Part shown: positions 1 through 11,691 of the stretch, piece by piece
How positions within the stretch are numbered: position 1 is the first letter of the stretch
Layout: each line of letters begins with the position of its first letter
Assembly: GCA_024291935.2 (NCBI GenBank)
Contig: JAGTYA010000024.1
Span: forward strand, 3,286,001-3,350,000
DNA length: 64,000 nucleotides
Direction of reading: 5' to 3'
Origin: Okapia johnstoni
Lineage: Eukaryota > Chordata > Mammalia > Artiodactyla > Giraffidae
The notes under the pieces: model-generated
Databases searched by the model: none
The model's input: only the letters and a program-made list of their open reading frames with translations
Told to the model about the DNA's origin: nothing
Translations under genes and position numbers: made by a program

Positions 1-86
1 CAGAGAACCTGCTGCTGCCAAAGATAAGGCACCTCCTGAAGCAGAAGACTTTCTCCCTTCCACCTTCAAATATAACCAAGTGGACT

Positions 87-390
87 TTCCTGGTAGTCCA
101 ATGGTTTAGAATCCACCTGCCAATGCAGGGGACATGGGTTTGATTCCTGGCCCAGGAAGATTCTATGTACTGTGGGGCAACTAAGCCCATGTGCCACAAC
201 CATTGAGCCCATCTGCTGCAACTACTGAAGCCAACATGCCCTGGAGTCTGTACTCTGCAATGATAAGCCACCACAATAAGAAACCCAAGGACCACAACTA
301 GAGTAGCCTCTGATCAATGCAACTAAAGAAAGCCCGTGGGCAGCAAGACCCAGCACAATCAAAAATAAATAAATACAAATTTTAAATAAA
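87..390 (+). repeat. CHR-type tRNA-Glu-derived SINE
   Basis: The head reads like a tRNA-Glu pol III promoter region (tggtttagaatccacctgcc, then a ggtttgattcctgg B-box). It continues with the CHR body of repeated 'caactactgaagcc' phrases and ends in an A-rich AAATAAATAAA tail. This is the full-length CHR SINE pattern common in ruminants and cetaceans. It is diverged from the other copies in the window, so it is not recent. Confidence 0.85.
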
Positions 391-1580
391 GAAAGAAAAA
401 AGCAAACATAGAACGGGAGAAGATGTTTGCAATACATATGGAGATTAGAAAATACCTATTAACAAAAAAACATAACTAGTTGTCTCTCATTGGCAGAAAC
501 TAATGGGAACCCAGCTAGCAAAGGAATCTGGGATATATAGTTTGCAGGCTTCTAGCCCTGGGAGTACCAAAGAGATGACAAAAGAACAGATGAGAGACTA
601 AGTACCAAGAGCCAATATGAAGTATAGGGAATTAGGCCATAAATAGAGTTTTGATCAAAGTCCATTTAAGGACCGATCTAGGCATGTACTAGTTTTTGTC
701 CTCACTTGTGTAATTGGAATGAATATCTTAGATCACTGACAGAATCCTACATTGGCTCCTAGACAACATGTTAAAAATTTTTAATATAAGAAAAATGAAC
801 TAGATATTATTGAAGTTCATCATTCCCATCAATATGTAAACTAAAATAAAAAATCCTGAGAGAATTGAAGAGACTAATTCCACCATTAATGACTTCGAAT
901 ATGCAGACATGGGGATTTTTGTCACATATGTATCCATTCTTCAGACAACATAGATGAAGAACACAGAATAATATGTAAACTTAATCAGATGGTGACTCCA
1001 ATTGCAAAAGCTGTTCCAGATGTGGTTTTGGGGGGGAAAGTATACCAGCACAAGCCCCCAAATTTTATCAGAAAAAAACATGTATTTTTTTCCACTGTGG
1101 CAGAGAATAAAAGAAGCAGTTAGCTTTATAATCTTGCCCCAAAGAAAAGCCAACCCTTCTGCTCCATGCCCTAATTTAGTCTGCAGGAATTTTTACATTT
1201 TCACTCTGCTACCATCTGGATCATGCAGTCCAGTGCAGGAAACAGAAATCACTTCAGATATTTCAAGTAGATCTTGCTTGCCCATAGCCACTGCTGCAGA
1301 AAAATGCCTTCTGCCTCACTTATGTTTTCCTAAATCTCATCTAGAACCTTAGCTGCAACGGGGTCTGGGAAATGTTTTTAGCTTTACAGCTCCTCAGATA
1401 GAAGGATGGTGGCATAAAAGTCAAGAGTCAATCCAGGTATCTGTCACTTCATCCCATAGACAGTCACGTTGGAGGCCCCATATGGACAGAATACAAAACA
1501 TGGAAAATAGCAGGTGCCAAAGGGTGTGAGATGAATCCAGTGAAAATATAATAGCCTGACACTACATTAAAATCCTAGAG
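391..1580. other. AT-rich intergenic stretch, no gene recognised
   Basis: Short open frames only, with no splice-consistent exon and no familiar protein. The base composition and decayed look suggest old transposon sequence. It could be the upstream part of the retroviral remnant that follows, but I cannot assign it to a family by eye. Confidence 0.4.
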
Positions 1581-1744
1581 TCATATGGCCTGAACACATC
1601 AGGACATTTACTCCAAAGCAAAGGCCAAGGTTGCTGCACTTTAGACTTCCTTCCTCATAGAAGGAGCCCAGTACTTGATGGGTCTCTTTGGATTTGGGAG
1701 GAAACATACATCATGATTCATGTCAACAAACGTCTGAATAGTCA

Positions 1745-2178
1745 GGGCTATGGTCTTCCCAGTGGTCACATATGGCTGTGAGAGCTGGACCATAAAGAAG
1801 ACAGAGCACCAATGAATTGATGCCTTCGAACTGTGGTGTTGGAGAAGACTCTTGAGAGTCCCTTGACAGCGAGATCAAACCAGTCAATCTTAAAGGAAAT
1901 CAACCTTGAATATTCACTGGAAGGACTGATGCTGAAACTGAAGCTCCAGTATTTTGATCACCTGATGCAAACAGCTGACTCACTGGAAAAGTCCCTGATG
2001 CTGGGAAAAATTGAAGGTGGAAGAAGAAGAGGGCATCAGAGGATAAATGGCAACACCAATGCAATGGATATGAACTTGGGCAAACTGCAGGAGATGGTGA
2101 GGGACAGGAAAGCCTGGTATGCTGCAGTCCATGGGGTAGCAAAGAGTCAGACACGACTGGGCAACTGAACAACAACAA
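1745..2178 (+). mobile_element. BovB LINE 3' fragment
   Basis: The stretch matches the 3' end of the BovB ORF2-like frame: tggctgtgagagctggacc, then a readable segment with [19 protein letters not shown] and KSQTRLGN-like residues. It ends in the characteristic gactgggcaactgaacaaca terminus. It is severely 5'-truncated and has internal stops. It lies inside the retroviral remnant, so it inserted later. Confidence 0.85.
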
Positions 2179-2449
2179 CATACAACATGACTGGTAAAGT
2201 ATTCCTACCCATCTACCAGTTTCCAGCTTTGAGGAAGGCACAGAGAAAGCAAAGTAAGAAAGGCCTCTCCAGCTGGTCCAGGCTGCAGTGTAAGTAGTTC
2301 AGCCTTTTCATCCTGATGACCAGACAGATCCACAGCTCAAAGTGCCAGGTAAATTAGGATGCTCTCTGGAGCCTATTGCAATAGAGGAACTGCCTATAGA
2401 GGAAACTCTGTAGCCAGATCCTTAGGGTTTAGGAGTAAAGTCATGTTTT

Positions 2450-2620
2450 ATTCGGGCTACCCTAGTGGTTCAGCAGGTAAAATATAGAAAACCCCCCCTG
2501 CAACTCGAGACAAGGGTTCAATCCCTGGGTCAAGAAGATCCCCTGGAGAAGGAAATGGCAACCCACTCTAGTATTCTTTCCTGGAAACTGCCATCGACTA
2601 AGCGACTAAACAACAACATG
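2450..2620 (+). repeat. Degenerate Bov-tA SINE
   Basis: A tRNA-like head (ctagtggttcagcaggtaaa, gttcaatccctgggtc) is followed by the BovB-derived tail gatcccctggagaaggaaat and ends actaagcgactaaacaacaac. Part of the tail is deleted compared with the other Bov-tA copies here. Confidence 0.8.
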
Positions 2621-3097
2621 CTTTATACATAAGAGAGTATTTCTCTTTTGTGAGCTAGCTCCTGGAGTTTTAATGGGCTCTGATAGACTGCACACCTGAC
2701 CACAGGGCTCCATATGACCTTGTGACCTGAGCTGCCCATTGTGACCTGGATGTTCTCTAATTAATTCTTATGCCTGCAATTCTTCAGGGGAAATGGTCCA
2801 AGTAAAACCTGGCCCAAACAGGCCTGAAGGGGCAATGTGTAGGTCGTCCCCCTCCCAGCATACCCATTCCTGCCACATTGTTGCAACAACTTCAACCCTG
2901 GAGCTTGAGAAGGAAAAATGTGAAACTGCTTTATGTGGGGCTCTATACAATGTGCAGGCATCAGCCAGAAATGTAGACTGCTGTGGCTGGAGCACCCCAT
3001 TCAAGATGACCCTGAAGGAGGGCAGAGGAAGGAAATTGTCCTGGTGGCAGAACATGGAGTAGAGCATGCGGTTGTTTCTACTTTGTCTCAAAGGAGA

Positions 3098-3515
3098 CAA
3101 AGTTAGACCATAAAGAAGGCTGAGCACCAAAGAATTGAAGCTTTCAAATTGTGGTGCTGGACAAGACCCTTGAAAGCCCCTTGGACAGCAAGGAGATTAA
3201 GCCAATCAATCCTAAAGGAAATCAACCCTGAATAGTCATTAGATGGACTGATGCTGTAGCTGAAGCTCCAATACTTTGGCCACCTGATGCAAAGAGCTGA
3301 CTCATTGGAAAAGACCCCGATGCTGAGAAAGATTGAAGGCAAAAGGAGAGCATGGCTGCACAGGATGAGATGGTTAGATAGCATCAACGACAATGCACAT
3401 GAATTTGAGCAAACTCTGGGAGATAGTGAAGGATAAGATAGGGAAGCCCGGCATGCTTCAGCCCATGGGGTCTCAAAGAGTCAGACACAACTTAGCACCT
3501 GAACAACAACCACAA
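3098..3515 (+). mobile_element. BovB LINE 3' fragment
   Basis: A second 5'-truncated BovB tail in the same orientation as the 1745-2178 copy. It has the same landmarks (accataaagaaggctgagca, ccaatactttggccacctga, gagtcagacacaacttagca) and many substitutions and stops, so it is an older copy with no coding capacity. Confidence 0.85.
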
Positions 3516-4281
3516 CTTGAAGGAGAGATGGCCTGAAATCAGGATCGATACTGAATCCCAGGCAGTGGCTACTGAAGAAACAAAATGAGAGTCTTGGGAA
3601 CAAAAGTTGGGGACAGAGGAACAAGGATAGACCTGCTGAAATAGGCCCAGACCATACGTTCAAAACCGTGGGTGTGATTGTAACAAGGCTCCCTATATAG
3701 GAAAAACTATTAGAGCTTGGCTATCAGATGGCAGACTGTGAAAGAGCAAGAAATGGTTTTATAGAAATGGTTATGTGGCCCCAAAGACTAGTGGAGAAGG
3801 AAATCTCTCCCCAGGTAGAACTATAAGAAGTATGTCTCACTGTCCACTTTGCCTGGAGGAAGAGAAGACCTGAGGTCAGGATCTATACCAGGTCATGGAC
3901 TAATGATGTGAGTAGCTCTAGGTTTTAAAAATTAGAAGTTCATGAGAAAGAAGTTTGCAAAAGGTAGATTTCTATGAATATCCTAGATCATAAGACAGAA
4001 GTATGCCATATGCAAGTTCACCGTGGGCCCCCACTGGGGGGAAGCTTTTAATAACCAGAAAATAGGATGCTCTGTGGGTGTTAACTGGATGTTAACCGAT
4101 GACTTTTTCCCCCAGCCAGTCCAGCTCTTGTTCAACGGGTTCACACACAAAGGACCATGATGACAGGGGTGGAGATTAGCCATCGGCTCAAGAATAGGAA
4201 TATCCCCCACCAAGGGTGGTCAGACAACCAACAGGATTGATACCCAGTTTGCACAAAGCAGCTAATAGCACTGGGCCCTTG

Positions 4282-4494
4282 CATGCAGGCATGGTAAGTC
4301 GCTTCAGTCATGTCCAACTCTTTGCGACCCCATGGACTGTAGCCCGCCAGGCTCCTCGGTCCATGGGATTCTCCAGGCAAGAATACTGGAGTGAGTTGCC
4401 ATTTCCTTCTCTAGGGCATCTTCCCGACCCAGGGGTCAAAACCGCGTCTCATATCTCCAGCATTGGCAGGCGGGTTCTTTACCACTAGCGCCAC
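4282..4494 (-). repeat. Bov-tA SINE with target-site duplication
   Basis: Reverse-strand Bov-tA: the BovB-derived part (tcatgtccaactctttgcga) comes first and the tRNA-like head (ttctttaccactagcgccac) last. It is flanked by an 11-bp duplication with one mismatch: ctgggcccttg at 4271-4281 and ctggacccttg at 4495-4505. The insertion split the retroviral pol remnant just upstream of its integrase-like part. Confidence 0.9.
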
Positions 4495-5006
4495 CTGGAC
4501 CCTTGAACTGGTATCAGACCTTAAGGGGAGCAGCCAACTACTTGGGCAGATTGATTACAGAGGACTCCGTGATGGAGGCAGGGATTTGTCTCACTAGAAG
4601 AGGCACTTATTCTGGAAATGGATCTGCTTTCCTTGCCTCAAACACCTTTGCCAGAACCTCCACCTGTGGACTAAATGCACAGTCTTGATATCCCATACAG
4701 TATTGTTTCTGACCATGGAACTCACTTCACAAGAAAGGAAATGAGACAGGATTCACTGGCCTTGCTATGTGCACCATTAGCCAGTCTAGAATGGTAGAAA
4801 GGCCTGTTAAAGGCCCAGATAAAGTACCAACTGTTAGACAACACTTTGGGAGGTAGAGTACCATCTGCAAGATAGAGTAATCCTCTGAACCAGGGTACTG
4901 TCACAGAGTAGCCAGTCACAGAGTTCGAGAACCAAGGGGCTGGATGGAGGAGTGGTTTCTTCTAACAATGAAATCTTTTACTCACTCAAAAAGTATCTGT
5001 TTCTTG

Positions 5007-5360
5007 GGCTTCCCTGGTGGCTCAGTGGTAAAGAATCCACCTGCCAATGCAGGGGACACGAGTTCAATACCTGATCCAGGAAGATCCCATACACTGAGGA
5101 GCAACTGAGCTTGTGTGCCACAACTACTGAGCCTGTGCTCCGGAGCCAGGGAGATGCAACTACTGAGCTTACGTGCTGCACCTACTAAAGCTCACACCCA
5201 CCCAGAGCCTGTGTTCTGCAACAAGAGAAGGCACCATAGTGAGACGTCTTCCCACTGCAACTAGCGAGCAGCCCCCTCTCACCACAACTAGAGAAAAGCC
5301 CGAGCAGCAACGAAGACCCAGCGCAGCCAACAATAAATAAATAAAATTATTTTTTAAAAA
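5007..5360 (+). repeat. CHR SINE, full length
   Basis: Starts gggcttccctggtggctcag and has a tRNA-like B-box (gagttcaatacctgatcc). The body holds repeated 'caactactgagcc' phrases and ends with an AATAAATAAATAAAATTATTT tail. The retroviral remnant appears to continue on both sides. Confidence 0.9.
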
Positions 5361-5497
5361 ATGATCTGTTTCTTGACCCCATGACTGCAGGGAAGCAAGG
5401 TATGTTAAAAGCTTCTAGAGTCCAAGGATGGGAATGCCTCTACCAAGTGACACGATTTTTTCCACCAAACCAGAAGTTGAAACTGCCACTCAGCCAT

Positions 5498-5724
5498 TTT
5501 TTTAATATTTTTAAAAATATTTATTTATTTAATTTTTGGCTGTGAGAGGTCTTAGTTACAGCTTGTGGGCTTCTCTCTAGTTGAGGCACATGTGCTCAGT
5601 AGTTGTGGCGTGTGGGCTTGTTTCCCTGCACCATGTGGGGCATGACCTCCATCAGGGAACGAACCCATACTCCCTGCATTGGAAGGTAGATTTCTTAACC
5701 ACTAGACAACCAGGGAAGTTCTGA
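5498..5724 (-). repeat. CHR SINE, internally shortened
   Basis: The reverse-complement CHR pattern runs from an AT-rich tail (tatttatttatttaattttt), through ttggctgtgagaggtcttag, to a head ending ttaaccactagacaaccagg gaag. About 100 bp of the usual body is missing. Confidence 0.85.
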
Positions 5725-6065
5725 CTCAACCATTTTGAGTACCTCATGCTGCTGAACAGACAAGCAGAAAAGAAATCAAGGTATTTTGTAGGGTTCAGAA
5801 CTCTGGCTATCAAGGGGAAATAAGTTGTTACCACACAACAGGGGTCATAGGCTTAGGGACAGACTCACCTGTATTCCCTAAGAATCCTACTCCTACTACA
5901 AACCCTGTGATCAAAGTTACTGCAAGACCGCTGCAATTCTATACAGGAGAATCTGTTCTGTGGGCACAGAACTTGACTATATTGCTGGCCAAAGGCAGAA
6001 GGAACTTGGAATAGATAGTTAAGAAGGAAAATCATAAATACAAGACCAACTTTTGAATAAGTCAA

Positions 6066-6202
6066 ATAGGGACTTCCCTGGTGGCCCAGTGGTTAAGACT
6101 CTGCACTTCCAAGGCAGGGGGCGCATGTTCCATTCCTGGACGGACAACTAAGATTCCATACAGCACAGCGTAGCCGAAAATAATAATACTAATAAATTAA
6201 TC
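6066..6202 (+). repeat. Short CHR-type tRNA-Glu SINE
   Basis: gggacttccctggtggccca, agtggttaagactctgcact and a B-box-like gttccattcctgg are followed by the short tail aactaagattccatacagca and an A/T-rich end. This is the short form of the family, about 130 bp. Confidence 0.85.
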
Positions 6203-6768
6203 AAGGAGGTGAAGAGTATAGCCTCTACTTGATCTTCCTTCCTCAGTGTACATATTTAACATTTTTACATACATTTTCTTCTTTTTTCTCTGTTTTCCCC
6301 ACTTCTGTCTCTTTGTGATTGTATATTGAGACTACCTTCACCATCCAGTCATAGATCACAGATTTTCAAGAAGGGATTGAGAAAAAGCTAGAGGGGGTGC
6401 ATCAAGGCATTGGGATGCCTTTCCTGGAGGGTTAGGAGTGTTTTTAATTACAGGAATAACAACCGCTTTCTATTCATTGGGGAGCAAGTGCCAGTTTGGG
6501 ACACAGAGATATGTGTTTGGCAGCAAATGTTTGGCAGAGAGTTAATGTTTGGGCCATCCACACTGTAGAGAGGAAAAGACTCCCTCTACCTCCCAAGTTC
6601 CGTAGCTGGGTCTATGAAACAAACTGATGACAGGTGGATTAACAGGAGAAAAGGTAAACAAATTTATTCATTTTTAATATTGGGTACATGGGACATAGCA
6701 GGGAAAAAAAAAAGTAGGTACCAAAAAAAAGGGGGGGAGGGGATGGGAGTTAAAAGATTATACACTGA
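6203..6768. other. Intergenic, no gene recognised
   Basis: Contains homopolymer runs (A and G runs near 6700-6740) but no exon-like frame. The stretch around 6620-6680 (gacaggtggattaacaggag) and its apparent continuation after the CHR insertion at 7106 look like an old LTR or DNA-transposon relic. I cannot name the family. Confidence 0.35.
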
Positions 6769-7108
6769 GGGCTTTCCTGGTGGCTCAGTGGTAAAGAATT
6801 CACTGTCAATGCAGGAGAGACACTGGTTCAATTGCTGATTGGGGAAGATCCCACATGCCGTGGAGCAAATAGATCTATGTGCCACACCTACTGAACCTGT
6901 GCTCTAGAGCCTGGGAGCTGCAACTACTGAGCCCATGTGCCTCAACTTCTGAAGCCCACACACCCTGAAGCCAGTGCTCCAAGAGAGAAGCCCCTGCAAT
7001 GAGAATCGCGTGCACCACAGCTGGAGAGTAGCCCCCACTCGCCGCAACTAGAGAAGTCTGTGAGCAATGATGACCCAGCACAGCCAAAAATAAAAAAATA
7101 AAACTTTA
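6769..7108 (+). repeat. CHR SINE, full length
   Basis: Starts gggctttcctggtggctcag and runs through the usual CHR phrases (caactactgagcccatgtgc, cgcaactagagaagtctgtg) to cagccaaaaataaaaaaata. The flanks read 'aaaagattatacac' and 'aaaatattacacac', a likely target-site duplication. Confidence 0.9.
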
Positions 7109-7845
7109 AAATATTACACACTCACTTAATAAGGAGACACTTAGAGGAGAGAGCAAATGATTTGGGGGAAAAGATGAATGGGCCCTCAGAAGAATATATG
7201 ATACAATAGAGACGACAGTTTGTGACAGTTTGTCTGAGAGTGGGGTCGACTTCTAGTCTCTTCCCTGGGATTTACAATAACTGAGTCCCTTTAGGAGGAT
7301 TTGTCCTTAAGCAGATGAAGTTCAGAGAAAGCTTTTTCCTGAATCTGTCATTTTTCAAGTGCCTTCAGTACAAAATAATCAATATTCCAAGGCAACATAT
7401 TTTAGGCTGACATTTCCTGAACTCCTTCAGCGTCCAACCCCAGTCTCCATTTGGGGGAAAGCCCTCAATGTCTGCTACAGTCACAGGAGGGAGGAAACAC
7501 TAGTTCTCACCTCCCACTGCTGTGTCCTTCTGCAGAAGTAGAGCGGGCTAGCTCTTTCGTCTGCCCACTCTCAGATACAGCCACGGAGCAAGTTTATGAT
7601 GTACCAAGTCCCAAGAACAGTGCTGAAAGCAGCTGGAATATATTATTACTGTTGTTACTGTTTTTTCAACACAAGAAAGAGGCACAGAAAAGTAATACGC
7701 CTTGTTTCCCTGAGTCAGTCCACAGCGCCACCTTCTGGAAACCTTGATGACAGCCACCCTGGTAGACAAAGTCATCAATCAACCCTTTTGCAGAAACATT
7801 TGCCCTGTTTTGTTTTATTTTTTCTTTTAATTTACTTTCTAAAAA
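7109..7845. other. Intergenic, no gene recognised
   Basis: No conserved protein, splice-consistent exon or RNA gene seen. The first 300 bp probably continue the unnamed old repeat interrupted by the SINE just upstream. Confidence 0.35.
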
Positions 7846-8184
7846 TTAACTTTATTTAATTTTGGTTGCTTTGGTCTTGGTTGCTGAGAAGGGGCTTTCT
7901 CTAGCTGTGAACAAATGGGGGCTAATTTCTAGTTGCAGTACCCAGGCTTCTCATTGTGGTTGCTTCTCTTGTTGCAGAGTGTGGGCTCTAGAGAACCAGG
8001 TTTTAGTAGCTGTGGTGCAAGGGTTCAGTAGCTGTAGCTCTAGGGCTTGAGAGTACAGGCTCAATAGTTGTGGCATATAGGCTTATTGCCCCAAGGCATG
8101 TGGAATCTTCCCAGACCAGGGGTCAAACCTTTGTCCCCTGCATCGGGAAGCAGATTCTTAACCATTGGACCACCAGGGAAGTCT
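7846..8184 (-). repeat. CHR SINE, full length
   Basis: Reverse orientation: the AT-rich tail (aaaattaactttatttaatt) comes first, then the 'ttgtggttgcttctcttgtt' body, and the tRNA head ends ttaaccattggaccaccagg gaag. Confidence 0.9.
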
Positions 8185-8634
8185 CCTTTTGTAAATTTTA
8201 AAGTGATGCATAGACTTATCAGAGGCTGGAACGAACAGGGTTCTCCCCAATATCACACAACACAACATGTTAGGAGTACAACTAGGACCAGAGGTGTACC
8301 AGGAAAAGTTTAACAACTGGCTTAGGGGCAGGGTACATAGTTTGTAATGTCTGTAGTTTTGATGATATAACACTCCCACCTTCGTTGATTTTAAACTACC
8401 AGTGTGACATCACAAAATGCAGAGTTGGGAAGAGATTACAGTAAGTCACACACCATTACTTGGCATTTTCTCCACATAGATACAAAAAATGTAAGTTATT
8501 TCAAAGGCACAGATGATAGCAAAATGTATAAAAATATGAGTTTGGGGTATTTATTGCCTTTGCTTTTATATCATTTTGTTTTTGTTTTTATATCATTTAT
8601 TTAATTTTCAGTTTCTGTAATTTACATTTTTGTA
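8185..8634. other. Intergenic, no gene recognised
   Basis: Mixed sequence turning AT-rich toward 8600, with repeated ttttatatcattt phrases at 8565-8600. No supported feature. Confidence 0.35.
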
Positions 8635-8850
8635 ATGGCTGTGTTCGGGCTCAGTGGTAGAGAATCTGCCTACCAATGCAGGAGATGCAGGTTCAACCCC
8701 TGGGTGGGGAAGATCCCCTGGAGAAGGAAATGGCAACCCACTCCAGAATTCTTGCCTGGGAAATCCCGTGGACAGAGGAGCCTGGCGGGCTACAGTCCAT
8801 GGGGTTGCAAACAGTCAGACATGACTTGGTGACTAAACAACAACAATGGT
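8635..8850 (+). repeat. Bov-tA SINE
   Basis: The head ggctcagtggtagagaatct with B-box gttcaacccctgggtgg is followed by the BovB-derived tail (gatcccctggagaaggaaat, ggagcctggcgggctacagt) and a gactaaacaacaacaatgg end. Confidence 0.92.
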
Positions 8851-8946
8851 TGTGTACAACAACCAGCATACTCAGCACTAGAAGGCTGAACCAGAAACTT
8901 TCTGCTGGCTTTTAGACATGCCCTGTGCTGCTTCCACCAGCAGCTT

Positions 8947-9162
8947 GAAAGTGAAGTGAAAGTGAAGTCGCTCAGTCAAGTCTGACTCTTTTTGACCCCA
9001 TGGACTGTAGCCTACCAGGTTTCTCCATCCATGGGATTTTCCAGGCAAGAATACTGGAGTGGGTTGCCAATTCCTTCTCCAGGAGATCTTCTCGACCCAG
9101 AGATTGAACCTGGGTCTCCTGCACTGGAGGCAGACACTTTACCGTCTGAGCCACCAAGGAAG
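8947..9162 (-). repeat. Bov-tA SINE with perfect 14-bp target-site duplication
   Basis: Full-length reverse Bov-tA with gaaagtgaagtgaaagtgaa at its BovB end. It is bracketed by identical copies of tccaccagcagctt at 8933-8946 and 9163-9176. An exact duplication and low divergence indicate a relatively young insertion. Confidence 0.95.
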
Positions 9163-9421
9163 TCCACCAGCAGCTTAGGCATTTTCATTTTTGCACTGGG
9201 TCCTACAATTTATGCAGCTAGACCTGCAGCCAGTCCTGCAGCCAACTCTATGCTGGATTTCCACAGCAGAACCAGGGCAGGCTTTGGAAACTTCACTTCC
9301 AAGGATCATCCTGGGTCTGGCTGCCTTCCACTGGGGAAGCCCACCCAGCCTGTCTAGAGGAACCAACCAGAAAGGCATTCTAGTATCACTCCCGTCAGCC
9401 CTGCTGGAAACGAGAAGCCAA

Positions 9422-11683
9422 TTCAGTTCAGCTCAGTCGCTCAGTCATGTCCGACTCTTTGCAACCCCATGAATCGCAGCACACCAGGCCTCCCTGTCCA
9501 TCACCAACTCCCGGAGTCTACCCAAACCCATGTTCATTGAGTCAGTAATGCCATCCAACCATCTCATCCTCTGTCTTCCCCTTCTCCTCCTGCCCCCAAT
9601 CCTACCCAGCATTAGGGTCTTTTCCAATGAGTCAACCCTTCGCATGAAGTGGCCAAAGTATTGGAGTTTCAGCTTCAACATCAGTCCTTCCAATGAACAC
9701 CCAGGACTGATCTCCTTTAGGATGGACTGGTTGGATCTTCTTGCAATCCAAGGGACTCTCAAGAGTCTTCTTCAACACCACAGTTCAAATGCATCAATTC
9801 TTCGGCGCTCAGCTTTCTTCACCGTCCAACTCTCACATCCATACATAACCACTGGAAAAACCATAGCCTTGACTAGACGGACACTTGTTGGCAAAGTAAT
9901 GTCTCTGCTTTTAAATATGCTATCTAGGTTGGTCATAACCTTCCTTCCAAGGAGTAAGTGTCTTTTAATTTCATGGCTGCAATCACCATCAGCAGTGATT
10001 TTGAAGCCCAAAAAAATAAAGTCTGACACTGTTTCCACTGTTTCCCCATCTATTTCCCATGAAGTGATGGGACCAGATGCCATGATCTTAGTTGTCTGAA
10101 TGTTGAGCTTTAAGCCAACTTTTTCACTCTCCTCTTTCACTTTCATCAAGAGGCTCTTTAGTTCTTCTTCACTTTCTGCCATAAGGGTGGTGTCATCTGC
10201 ATATCTGAGGTTATTGATATTTCTCCCAGCAATCTTGATTCCACCTTGTGTTTCTTCCAGCCCAGCGTTTCTCATGATGTACTCTGCATATGAGTTAAAT
10301 AGGCAGGGTGACAATATACAGCCTTGACGTACTCCTTTTCCTATTTGGAACCAGTCTGTGTTCCGTGTCCAGTTCTAACTGTTGCTTCCTGACCTGCATA
10401 CAGGTTTCTCAAGAGACAGGTCAGATGGTCTGGTATTCCCACCTCTTTCAGAATTTTCCACAGTTTATTGTGATCCAAACAGTCAAAGGCTTTGGCATAG
10501 GCAATAAAGCAGAAATAGATGTTTTCCTGGAACTCCCTTGCTTTTTCGATGATCCATCGGATGTTGGCAATTTGATCTCTGGTTCCTCTGCCTTTTCTAA
10601 AACCAGCTTGAACATCTGGAAGTTCACGGTTCACGTATTGCTGAAGCCTGGCTTGGAGAATTTTGAGCATTACTTTACTAGCGTGTGAGATGAGTGCAAT
10701 TGTGCGGTAGTTTGAGCATTCTTTGGCATTGCCTTTCTTTGGGATTGGAATGAAAACTGACCTTTTCCAGTCCTGTGGCCACTGCTGAGTTTTCCAAATT
10801 TGCTGGCATATTGAGTGCAGCACTTTCACAGCATCACCTTTGAGGATTTGAAATAGCTCAACTGAATTCCATCACCTCCACTAGCTTTGTTCGTAGTGAT
10901 GCTTTCTAAGGCCCACTTGACTTCACATTCGAGGATGTCTGGCTCTAGGTGAGTGATCACACCATCGTGATTATCTGGGTCGTGAAGATCTTTTTTGTAC
11001 AGTTCTTCTGTGTATTCTTGCCACCTCTTCTTAATATCTTCTGCCTCTGTTAGGTCCATACCATTTCTGTCCTTTATCGAGCCCATCTTTCCATGAAATG
11101 TTCCCTTGGTATCTCTAATTTTCTTGAAGAGATCTCTAGTCTTTCCCAATCTGTTGTTTTCCTCTATTTCTTTGCACTGATCACTGAGGAAGGCTTTCTT
11201 ATCTCTCCTTGCTATTCTTTGGAACTCTGCATTCAGATGGGAATATCTTTCCTTTTCTCCTTTGCTTTTCGCTTCTCTTCTTTTCCCAGCTATTTGTAAG
11301 GCCTCCTCAGACAGCCGTTTTGCTTTTTTTTTGCATTTCTTTTCCATGGGGATGGTCTTGATCCCTGTCTCCTGTACAATGTCACGAACCTCTGTCCATA
11401 GTTCTTCAGGCACTCTGTCTATCATATCTAGTCCCTTAAATCTATTTCTCACTTCCACTGTATAATCATAAGGGATTTGATTTAGGTCATACCTGAATGG
11501 TCTAGTGGTTTTCCCTACTTTCTTCAATTTAAGTCTGAATTTGGCAATAAGGAGTTCATGATCTGAGCCACAGTCAGCTCCCAGTCTTGTTTTGGCTGAC
11601 TGTATAGAGCTTCTCCTTCTTTTGCTGCAAAGAATATAATCAATCTGATTTCGATGTTGACTGTCTGGTAATGTCCGTGTGTA
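9422..11683 (-). mobile_element. BovB (RTE-clade) LINE, 5'-truncated, defective
   Basis: Read on the minus strand, this is the end of the endonuclease followed by the reverse transcriptase and the C-terminal region, closing at the attcagttcagctcagtcgc terminus (9421). The endonuclease end is visible as a QIDYILCS and CGSDHELL-like segment. The RT fingers are at 10341-10829 and the YADD motif region is in 9772-10314. The frame is broken at least three times. The first catalytic aspartate position of RT motif A reads FIAYAKAFD, with alanine (10500-10502) where the family has aspartate. It is therefore non-autonomous. The flanks agaagccaa (9413-9421) and agaagtcaa (11683-11691) may be the target-site duplication. 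Confidence 0.95.
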
Positions 11684-11691
11684 GAAGTCAA

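Larger units (their letters stand above)
1581..6065 (+). mobile_element. Decayed endogenous retrovirus pol remnant, interrupted by younger repeats
   Basis: The clearest part is about 4500-4900. Translated on the plus strand it resembles a retroviral integrase catalytic core, with an aspartate-tyrosine pair near 4550 and an SD-x-GT-x-F motif near 4708-4730 containing the second catalytic aspartate. A stop codon and frame breaks lie between them. Near 1675-1705 a short stretch resembles the end of a gammaretrovirus-like reverse transcriptase. Flanking pieces at 2180-2445, 2640-3095, 3520-4270 and 5360-5495 look like parts of the same old insertion. It is cut by BovB fragments (1745-2178, 3098-3515), Bov-tA copies (2450-2620, 4282-4494) and CHR copies (5007-5360, 5498-5724). 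No LTR pair was found. It is non-coding, and its outer limits are uncertain. Confidence 0.5.

Noticed and set aside
9530..10099. 189-codon plus-strand frame
   Set aside because: Antisense of the BovB C-terminal region. A near-identical frame appears opposite the other BovB copy at 44107-44676, which proves the repeat origin.
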